Shown in pieces: positions 6,232 to 11,809 of a DNA stretch of 11,809 nt (position 1 is its first letter; every line of letters begins with the position of its first letter). This DNA is from Planctomycetaceae bacterium. Lineage in GTDB: Bacteria > Planctomycetota > Planctomycetia > Pirellulales > Thermoguttaceae. Under the pieces are notes generated by a model that was given only the letters and a program-made list of their open reading frames with translations, ran no database searches and was not told where the DNA came from. Where the stretch lies: positions 1 to 11,809 of the forward strand of contig DOMV01000228.1 in NCBI GenBank assembly GCA_003509805.1. The letters are read 5' to 3'. The position numbers were made by a program, and so were the translations under genes.

Positions 6232-6810
6232 ATGGGAGTATCGCTATCAAAAGGCGCGAATATTTCTTTGTCGGACCAGGTGCCCGGCTTGAAAACGGTC
6301 CAGGTTGGTCTCGGTTGGCAGGCCCGCGAAACCGAGGGTGAGGATTTCGACCTTGATGCCTGCTGTTTCATGTTGACGGCAAGCGACAAAGTCCGCAATG
6401 ACGATGATTTCGTTTTCTACAATCAGTTGAAATCGCCCTGCGGCAGCGTCGAGCATACCGGCGACGAACTTGAAGGCGGTAGCGGCGGCGACGATGAAGT
6501 GATTATGGTCCGCCTGGACAAGGTCCCGGACGTGATTCAAAAACTCCTGTTTACCGTGACCATTCACGAATACGACACCCGGCGTCAGAATTTCGGCATG
6601 GTCAATTCGGCCTATATTCGGATCGTCAACGATGAAAACAACGAGGAGATTGCCCGGTTCGACCTCTCGGAAGACGCCAGCACGAGTACGGCCATGATCT
6701 TCGGTGAAATTTATCGGCATGGCGGCGCGTGGAAATTTCGGGCCGTCGGCCAAGGTTATAATTATGGCTTGGAAGCGATGGCGCAAGCCTACGGCGTTGA
6801 AGTCGGTTGA
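6232..6810 (+). CDS. TerD-family paralogue with divergent Ca2+ loop
   Basis: The 192-residue protein is collinear with the terD product at 5315. It has MGVSLSKGANISL at the start, VGLGWQAR (25-32), FDLDACCFML (39-48), VTIHEYDTRRQNFGMVN (109-125) and [10 protein letters not shown] (141-150). [20 protein letters not shown] (156-175) and AYGVEVG at the end complete the match. The loop that reads [13 protein letters not shown] in its neighbour reads GDELEGGSGGDDE here (77-89): the Asn and Thr are replaced by Glu and one Glu by Gly, so Ca2+ affinity may differ. The neighbouring DLD motif is intact. The ATG at 6232 has aagga (6223-6227) 4 nt upstream, slightly close. The TerY-like gene begins 36 bp downstream, suggesting cotranscription with the vWA-phosphatase-kinase block. 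TerE would be the nearest classical name, but I do not assign it. Confidence 0.93.
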   Translation: MGVSLSKGANISLSDQVPGLKTVQVGLGWQARETEGEDFDLDACCFMLTASDKVRNDDDFVFYNQLKSPCGSVEHTGDELEGGSGGDDEVIMVRLDKVPDVIQKLLFTVTIHEYDTRRQNFGMVNSAYIRIVNDENNEEIARFDLSEDASTSTAMIFGEIYRHGGAWKFRAVGQGYNYGLEAMAQAYGVEVG

Positions 6811-6846
6811 TCTTTTTTCCTTTTTTGTACAAGTAGAGGCTGTCCA

Positions 6847-7488
6847 ATGCGAAGACTTCCCGTTTACCTGCTCCTTGATGTTTCCGGTTCCATGTTGGGC
6901 GAACCGATCGAAGCCGTGAAAAACGGCGTCCAGATGATGCACTCCGCTTTGCGAAAAGACCCGTACGCGCTCGAATCGGCGTTCATCAGCGTGATTACTT
7001 TTGAAAGCAAAGTCAGCCAGGTGATCCCCCTTACCGAGGTCGCCCAGTTTCAGCCCCCGAGTCTGAACGCCGGCGGCGGCACCTCGCTCGGAACCGCCTT
7101 GCAGGAAGTCGTCAATTGCGCCAACCGGGAAGTTGCCAAGAGTACGCCGGAGCAAAAAGGCGATTGGAAACCGCTCGTTTTCATCATGACCGACGGAGCG
7201 CCGACGGATAACGTCGAACCGGGCATTGCCGCTTTCATGGCTTATAAATGGGGAATCGTCGTCGCCTGCGCCGCCGGGCAACATGCGGATGAAAGCATCC
7301 TCAAACGCATTGCCGGTGAAAACGTCGTGAAGCTGGATACGGCCGACTCGTCGTCAATCGCCGCTTTCTTCAAGTGGGTTTCCTCGTCGATTTCGGCCGG
7401 CAGCAAGAAAATCGACGAGGGCGGAAGCGAAGCCGGTTCCCTTAGCGAACTCCCGCCGCCCCCGCCGGAAATCAATTTGGTGAAGTAG
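6847..7488 (+). CDS. TerY-like von Willebrand A domain protein 1
   Basis: The 213-residue protein is almost entirely one vWA domain. It starts MRRLPVYLLLDVSGSMLGEP, and the MIDAS metal-site residues are complete: D11-x-S13-x-S15, T79 in GGGTSLGTAL and D116 in IMTDGAPTD. DPYALESAFISVITF (38-52) and TPEQKGDWKPLVFIMTDG (100-117) are characteristic of TerY. TerY proteins are cytoplasmic MIDAS-vWA adaptors tied by gene context to a PP2C phosphatase and a kinase. The C-terminus carries a linker and the tail ELPPPPPEINLVK (201-213), nearly the same as that of the next gene. ATG 6847 has an agagg sequence (6834-6838) 8 nt upstream. Confidence 0.92.
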   Translation: MRRLPVYLLLDVSGSMLGEPIEAVKNGVQMMHSALRKDPYALESAFISVITFESKVSQVIPLTEVAQFQPPSLNAGGGTSLGTALQEVVNCANREVAKSTPEQKGDWKPLVFIMTDGAPTDNVEPGIAAFMAYKWGIVVACAAGQHADESILKRIAGENVVKLDTADSSSIAAFFKWVSSSISAGSKKIDEGGSEAGSLSELPPPPPEINLVK

Positions 7489-7549
7489 TCTGGTGAACGA
7501 TACTGGAAACGCTCAGCATTCGATTTTTCAAATAACGACACCAAAATCC

Positions 7550-8182
7550 ATGCGACGATTACCGATCTACATTTTACTGGACACCTCCGGTTCAATGCGG
7601 GGCGAACCGATTGAGGCGGTCAAGACGGGACTCCGCGCCCTGCTTTCGAGTCTGTCCCGCGATCCTTACGCCTTGGAAACGGTTTATTTGAGCATCATCA
7701 CCTTCGACCGCGAGGCGAAAGTGCTCGTTCCGCTCACGGAACTGGACGGCTTTACGCTGCCGGAAATCGAGCCGCCGGAAACCTCGCCGACCAATCTCGG
7801 CGAAGCGCTCGAATTGCTCATCAGGCAGTATGGAAAAGAAGTCGTCAAGACGACGCCGGAGCAAAAGGGTGACTGGCTCCCGTTTGCCGTGGTCATGACC
7901 GACGGCGCCCCGTCCGACACGATGCTCTTCAAGCAAATGACGGCGGAACTTAAAAAACACCGCTTTGCCCGGATTGTCGCCTGTGCCGCCGGTCCGAAAG
8001 CGAAGGTCGATCCACTTCGAGAGATCACGAAAGACGTGGTCTCCTTGGACACGATGGACAGTAATTCGTTCGCCCAGTTTTGGCAATGGGTTTCCACGGC
8101 GGTTTCACAACAGAGCCAAACGGCTGATTCCACGCAAGAAGACCTGCCGCCGCCGCCGAACGAAATCAATCTGGTCCTGTAA
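7550..8182 (+). CDS. TerY-like von Willebrand A domain protein 2
   Basis: The 210-residue paralogue of the upstream gene starts MRRLPIYILLDTSGSMRGEP. The MIDAS residues are D11, S13, S15, T81 (in PTNLGEAL, replacing the usual GTSLG) and D118 (MTDGAPSD). DPYALETVYLSIITF and TPEQKGDWLPFAVVMTDG match TerY. It ends DLPPPPNEINLVL, the shared Pro-rich tail. I chose ATG 7550 because all three TerY-like proteins here begin with MRRLP. A GTG at 7493, 4 nt after the preceding stop, would add 19 residues (MNDTGNAQHS...), and neither start has a clear SD. Translational coupling from the upstream gene is possible. The two proteins are diverged copies and could bind different partners. Confidence 0.91.
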   Translation: MRRLPIYILLDTSGSMRGEPIEAVKTGLRALLSSLSRDPYALETVYLSIITFDREAKVLVPLTELDGFTLPEIEPPETSPTNLGEALELLIRQYGKEVVKTTPEQKGDWLPFAVVMTDGAPSDTMLFKQMTAELKKHRFARIVACAAGPKAKVDPLREITKDVVSLDTMDSNSFAQFWQWVSTAVSQQSQTADSTQEDLPPPPNEINLVL

Positions 8183-8191
8183 AGGTTCGTC

Positions 8192-8207
8192 TACCGAAGC
8201 CGTTTGA
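8192..8207 (+). repeat. Short Ter-region repeat, copy 3 (partial, 16 bp)
   Basis: The sequence taccgaagccgtttga matches copies 1 and 2 except for one base (t for g in the ccggttga part), and the following bases diverge. It lies 9 bp after the second vWA stop, in the 107-bp gap before the phosphatase gene. Confidence 0.6.
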
Positions 8208-8289
8208 AAAATGTAAAACGACCCGTTACGGACCTGTCGGCAACAACGCAACGGAACGTAGGAATCATGCTGCGGAAGAAGTCTCCGAC

Positions 8290-10152
8290 TTGTTGCGAAA
8301 CACGTTGGAAAGTTTTTCCGCGGCGACATCCCTTTTCGAGGAACGGGTTGTCATTCCGCTTGTTTTGATTGTCGGCGTGTTCCTTGTTTTGATAACGTTT
8401 TTTATCACCGGGGCGATCTACAAATCACGGAGCCACGAAATGAGCATGTCCGACGAAGAAAAACGGATACGCGAAGAGGCGAAAAACTGCATGACATACA
8501 AAGGGACGCCGGAAACCGCGGATTTGACGGAGAGGTTGCCGCGCAGTGCCGTTCTCGACGGGGCGGAATGCGAAGTCGAGGAGCGGGAGGCCTGTGCCGA
8601 ATCGGCCGCGGACGGGAAAAAATGTGACAGACCCGTCAATCTTGACGAACCGGGAATCATCATCCTCTATAAAACGCATAAAAGCGAAGCGATTTCCGTA
8701 CAAAAAGAAGTCATCAAAAAGCTGCTTCGTGAAAGAATCGACGAAGTGACGCTTCCGGTCGGGCTCGTCGGGAGTTTTTACGATTACACTCTCGAATTTT
8801 CCACACGGGACTTGAGGGACCAATTCGGTGGAATCGAGATCGAGCGGGTCAATATCAGTACGAAATTGCAGTCGCTCGGCCTTTCATGCCGGATCGTTCC
8901 GGATGAAAAAAACGATAAACACACGGCTATTCGCATTTCCGGGGTTCCGTCGTGTGACTTCGACGAGAAATTGTATTTTTTCCTCATCCACCCGGATTAT
9001 CGGAAGGAAATGCCGATGGAAGGAGAAAAAAAAGACGAGGTGACCAGTTTCTCCCAATACCCGAAAGGATATGTTCATGCGAAACCGTTCCTGATCAATC
9101 CCGATCCGAGAAGCCTTTGGGACGACAAGCCGGTCGCGGATTACGAAGGGTACGAAAACGACGACAATGTCGCACAAGGGACAACGGTACCGGGACTTCC
9201 CCTGGAAATCATCGCCGCCAGCGTCCGGGGGCGCTCCCATGCCCATGTCGGCAAGCCGCGCGATGACTGCTTCTACATGGAATTCGACGAAGCGACCGGT
9301 TGGAATTACGTCGCCGTCGCCGATGGGGCCGGAAGCGCGAAGTTTTCCCGCAAAGGCTCGGAGATCGCGTGTAAAACCGTTATCAAAAGTCTTCGTGAAA
9401 GTTTAGGCATTGAAGCCACGGAAGCGATTTTTTCGAATAAACGAACTTCGCTGAGGCGATGGCAAACCGAATACCTGAAACACCGGGGGGTACCTGATCC
9501 GTTCTGGGAGAACGAATTCGTCGATGAAACGCAGTTGGGGAATATTTTTCACAAAGCGGTTTACGACGCCCACAAAGCGATTGAACGGGAAGCGACGGTC
9601 CGCCCGGCTTCGTTGAAGGACTATCACACCACATTGTTATGCGCGGCGTTTCGGTTCCTGGAGGATTTGAATGCCTATCTCATCGCCTCCTACTGGGTCG
9701 GAGACGGCGGCGCGGCGCTGTTTGCGAATCATTCCGATGCGATTCCGCCTTGGAATGTTATGGTTCTCGGCAAACCCGACGGGGGCGAATTTGCCGGTCA
9801 AACACGTTTTCTGACCATGCCGAGCGAAATTTTCCCCGACGCGATTCGTAAGCGGCTCCGGTTTTCCTTCTGTGACAACATCGATGCGATGCTGTTGGTC
9901 ACCGACGGTATCACGGACCCGTTTTTTCCGTCCGAAGCCGCGGTCGGCGACGCGAAACGCTGGGAGGAATTCTATCGCGACAAACTGAAAAACGGCTGTG
10001 AAGAGGAATGTAACGGCTGCCCGATCCTCGACAGCGCCGCCGCGACGCCACAGCAAAAAGCCGAGTCGCTGAAAACCTGGCTCGGTTTCTGGTCGAAAGG
10101 CAATCATGACGACCGGACTGTTTTGATCGTCAAACCCCGCGACAATTTTTAA
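8290..10152 (+). CDS. Membrane-anchored PP2C-type protein phosphatase (TerY-P triad)
   Basis: The 620-residue protein begins with a short amphipathic segment and one strong transmembrane helix (about residues 20-44, VVIPLVLIVGVFLVLITFFI). An acidic, Cys-containing linker follows, then a beta-rich region of unknown fold (about 120-270) ending in INPDPRSLW (269-277). The PP2C domain spans about residues 305-616. Its metal and phosphate motifs are RDD (324-326), VADGAGSAKFSRKGSEIA with D345-G346, TT (447-448), GDGGAAL (471-477), LLVTDGITDPF (D539) and NHDDRTVLIV (D607-D608). PP2C enzymes are Mn2+/Mg2+-dependent Ser/Thr phosphatases, and here the enzyme probably opposes the adjacent kinase. The start is uncertain. 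TTG 8290 is the first usable codon in a frame open back to the previous gene, with only a weak upstream purine run. An ATG at 8267 with taggaa is in another frame. The kinase gene follows after 29 bp. Confidence 0.9.
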   Translation: MLRNTLESFSAATSLFEERVVIPLVLIVGVFLVLITFFITGAIYKSRSHEMSMSDEEKRIREEAKNCMTYKGTPETADLTERLPRSAVLDGAECEVEEREACAESAADGKKCDRPVNLDEPGIIILYKTHKSEAISVQKEVIKKLLRERIDEVTLPVGLVGSFYDYTLEFSTRDLRDQFGGIEIERVNISTKLQSLGLSCRIVPDEKNDKHTAIRISGVPSCDFDEKLYFFLIHPDYRKEMPMEGEKKDEVTSFSQYPKGYVHAKPFLINPDPRSLWDDKPVADYEGYENDDNVAQGTTVPGLPLEIIAASVRGRSHAHVGKPRDDCFYMEFDEATGWNYVAVADGAGSAKFSRKGSEIACKTVIKSLRESLGIEATEAIFSNKRTSLRRWQTEYLKHRGVPDPFWENEFVDETQLGNIFHKAVYDAHKAIEREATVRPASLKDYHTTLLCAAFRFLEDLNAYLIASYWVGDGGAALFANHSDAIPPWNVMVLGKPDGGEFAGQTRFLTMPSEIFPDAIRKRLRFSFCDNIDAMLLVTDGITDPFFPSEAAVGDAKRWEEFYRDKLKNGCEEECNGCPILDSAAATPQQKAESLKTWLGFWSKGNHDDRTVLIVKPRDNF

Positions 10153-10181
10153 GTGCCCGAAGACAATACCTGGAGCGAACA

Positions 10182-11660
10182 ATGACGACAATCAAAACCA
10201 AGGCCAAAGACGGAACGCCGGTCGAGTTCGTTTACAAAGACCCGATGCAGGGTGGCGTGAAAGACGTTTATTTCGCGCCCGATAAAAGTTACGTCGTCGC
10301 CTTTTTCCGAAAGAACCCCGACATCGCCGGACAGGAACGGATCGAAAAACTCGTCGGGCAATATCGAAAGGGCATTTTTGAACAGGCCGGCGGCGAGTAC
10401 TGGAAAAAGCTGTTTTGCTGGCCGGAAAAAATCGTCGAGTATGACGGCAAAATCGGCATGACGGTTCCCGCCTATCAGTCGCATTTTTTCTTCGGCAAGC
10501 AAACGTCACTGGCCGGCGCCGAAAAAGAGGGAAAATGGTTCGCCTCCGCCAAAAATTTTAACCGCTTCGTTCCCGCCGAAGAAAAGGGAACGTTGCTCAG
10601 TTACCTGAGAATCTGCCTGCTCCTCTCCCGCGCCGTTCGACGGTTGCACGCCGCCGGTCTCGCGCACTCCGACTTGTCGTACAAAAATTGTCTCGTTGAT
10701 CCCTCCGGCGGCAACGCCTGCATCATCGACATTGACGGCTTGGTCGTTCCGGGGTTGTACCCTCCGGACGTTGTCGGGACTCCCGACTTTATCGCGCCGG
10801 AAGTCGTTTCGACGCTGCATCTTCCCGTCGGCGATCCGAATCGCAAACTCCCAAAACGCGAAACGGACCAACACGCGCTTTCCGTCCTCGTTTACATGTA
10901 TTTGTTTCACCGCCATCCGTTGCGGGGCCGGAAAGTTCACGATCAGGAACCGGACATTCAAGAGCGTTTGGAAATGGGGGAAAAGGCGCTTTTCATTGAG
11001 CACCCGCAGGACAAATCGAACCGTCCGAATCTCCGCGAGAACGACAAAGTCTGCCTACCGTGGGTGGACATCAACAAGACCCCGTACACGATGTACGGAC
11101 CTCTCCTGAAAGGGCTGTTTGAACTGGCATTCATCACAGGTCTGCACGCTCCCGCGCAGCGTCCCATGGCCGGCGACTGGGAAACGGCCTTGGTTAAGAC
11201 CTGTGACATGCTCCAGCCGTGCCAGAATTCACAATGCGTGAAGAAGTGGTTTGTTTTCGATAACACGACGAAGCCGACTTGCCCGTACTGTGGAACGCCA
11301 TACAAGGGAGTGCTTCCCGTGTTGGATTTCTATTCGACCCGCAACGGTAAGGATTACAAACCGGACAATCACCGGCTCATGGTTTACAACAACCAGTACC
11401 TGTATCAATGGCATGTGGATCGGACCGTTTTTCCCGACGAAAAATTGAAACCGGAGCATTCCAAACCCGTGGGGTACTTCGCGTTTCACCAAGGCAAGTG
11501 GATTTTCATCAATCAGACACTTCCTGCCATGAAGAATCTGAGTACGGGTGAAGTCGTCCCCGTCGGTAAGAGTGTCGATTTGACTGAGGGGCTTCAGTTA
11601 CTTCTCTCGCCGGAAGCTACCGGTCGAATCGTGAACGTGAAAATCGTGAAAAATGATTGA
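10182..11660 (+). CDS. Ser/Thr protein kinase-like protein with zinc ribbon (TerY-P triad)
   Basis: The 492-residue protein has an N-terminal kinase domain (about 15-340). A glycine-rich turn GGVKDVYF (24-31) comes first, and the likely ATP-anchoring lysine is K44 in VVAFFRK, with E53 a candidate partner. The catalytic loop is HSDLSYKN (H162, D164, N169). The metal-binding DFG is replaced by D183-I-D185-G. GTPDFIAPEV (199-208) closes the activation segment, so the catalytic residues are retained. A zinc ribbon follows, with C347, C352, C367 and C370. The last 110 residues are beta-rich and end in a TGRIVNVKIVKND strand. I do not assign that domain, though an FHA-like or other beta-sandwich role is possible. 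TerY-P kinases with C-terminal zinc ribbons are a known arrangement. No transmembrane helix is seen, so it is probably cytosolic and may dock to the anchored phosphatase. ATG 10182 has ggag (10172-10175) 6 nt upstream. Confidence 0.9.
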   Translation: MTTIKTKAKDGTPVEFVYKDPMQGGVKDVYFAPDKSYVVAFFRKNPDIAGQERIEKLVGQYRKGIFEQAGGEYWKKLFCWPEKIVEYDGKIGMTVPAYQSHFFFGKQTSLAGAEKEGKWFASAKNFNRFVPAEEKGTLLSYLRICLLLSRAVRRLHAAGLAHSDLSYKNCLVDPSGGNACIIDIDGLVVPGLYPPDVVGTPDFIAPEVVSTLHLPVGDPNRKLPKRETDQHALSVLVYMYLFHRHPLRGRKVHDQEPDIQERLEMGEKALFIEHPQDKSNRPNLRENDKVCLPWVDINKTPYTMYGPLLKGLFELAFITGLHAPAQRPMAGDWETALVKTCDMLQPCQNSQCVKKWFVFDNTTKPTCPYCGTPYKGVLPVLDFYSTRNGKDYKPDNHRLMVYNNQYLYQWHVDRTVFPDEKLKPEHSKPVGYFAFHQGKWIFINQTLPAMKNLSTGEVVPVGKSVDLTEGLQLLLSPEATGRIVNVKIVKND

Positions 11661-11676
11661 CGAAACTTGAATTGCC

Positions 11677-11809
11677 ATGCGACGCTTGCCCGTTTATATA
11701 TTGATCGACTGCTCCGAATCAATGGCTGGGGAACCGATGGGCGCCGTCCAAAAGGGTCTTGAGGCCATGTTGAAAAAGCTCAAGACCGATCCCCATGCGA
11801 TGGAAACGG
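11677..11809 (+). CDS. TerY-like von Willebrand A domain protein 3 (5' part, runs off window)
   Basis: A reading frame starts at ATG 11677, 16 bp after the kinase stop, and is open to the window end (44 codons). It begins MRRLPVYILIDCSESMAGEP, followed by KKLKTDPHAMET, so it is a third TerY-like vWA domain. D11, S13 and S15 of the MIDAS are present. The DCSESM form, with Cys and Glu, differs from DVSGSM and DTSGSM in the two upstream copies and is closer to the classical TerY start. The rest of the MIDAS and the C-terminal tail cannot be seen. No clear Shine-Dalgarno precedes it, so coupling to kinase translation is plausible. Confidence 0.85.
   Translation, partial: MRRLPVYILIDCSESMAGEPMGAVQKGLEAMLKKLKTDPHAMET

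Noticed and set aside
6247..7284. 345-codon minus-strand reading frame
   Set aside because: It lies fully opposite the TerD paralogue and the first TerY-like gene, both with complete family motifs, so it is a shadow frame.
1..11809. tRNA or rRNA genes
   Set aside because: No cloverleaf-like sequence with the T-loop GTTCRANNC in a proper context and no rRNA-like conserved blocks were seen in the non-coding gaps. This was an eye search, not a covariance-model search.

Overview
The window looks like a stretch of a Planctomycetota chromosome, probably Pirellulales-like. The evidence is a Gfo/Idh/MocA oxidoreductase of the type abundant in that phylum, a short secreted or lipoprotein-like protein with the Pro/Gly/Asp-rich style of planctomycetal families, moderate-to-high GC, and non-ATG starts and weak Shine-Dalgarno sites at several genes. 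This placement is an inference from protein style, not from a marker gene.

Layout. Positions 1-927 hold the 3' part of the oxidoreductase on the + strand. It converges on a minus-strand pair, nadD (1172-1861) and rnhA (1910-2389), which has a plausible sigma70-type promoter at 2452-2480. A small exported protein follows on the + strand (2719-3024). Positions 3189-4022 are a gene-poor, partly AT-rich stretch with signs of decay. From 4023 to the window end, every gene is on the + strand and belongs to a tellurite-resistance-type (Ter) stress system. In order these are a TerZ-like TerD-family protein, an acidic TerB-like helical protein, a canonical TerD, a second TerD paralogue with an altered Ca2+ loop, two TerY-like von Willebrand A (vWA) proteins, a membrane-anchored PP2C-type phosphatase, a Ser/Thr-kinase-like protein with a zinc ribbon, and the first 44 codons of a third TerY-like vWA protein.

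How the genes may work together. The vWA + PP2C phosphatase + kinase set corresponds to the 'TerY-P triad' recognised by comparative genomics in Ter stress systems. TerD-family proteins bind Ca2+ and are thought to form membrane-associated complexes with TerB and TerY-type proteins. My reading is a phospho-signalling module (kinase against phosphatase, with vWA MIDAS proteins as metal-dependent adaptors) feeding a Ca2+/metal-binding TerD/TerB effector layer near the membrane. Notable features are the three vWA copies, the N-terminal transmembrane anchor on the phosphatase, and the shared proline-rich C-terminal tail of the two complete vWA proteins. The core system is therefore a known type, and the individual architecture is what deserves attention.

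The least expected signal is non-coding. Four copies of a 149-160 bp intergenic repeat lie at 942-1101, 2549-2697, 3030-3188 and 5975-6124, all in the same orientation. They have imperfect terminal inverted repeats, TA dinucleotides at most ends, and an internal inverted repeat. This looks like a MITE- or REP-like element family and I do not recognise it. A separate 16-19 bp motif (accgaagccggt core) occurs in three intergenic positions of the Ter region.
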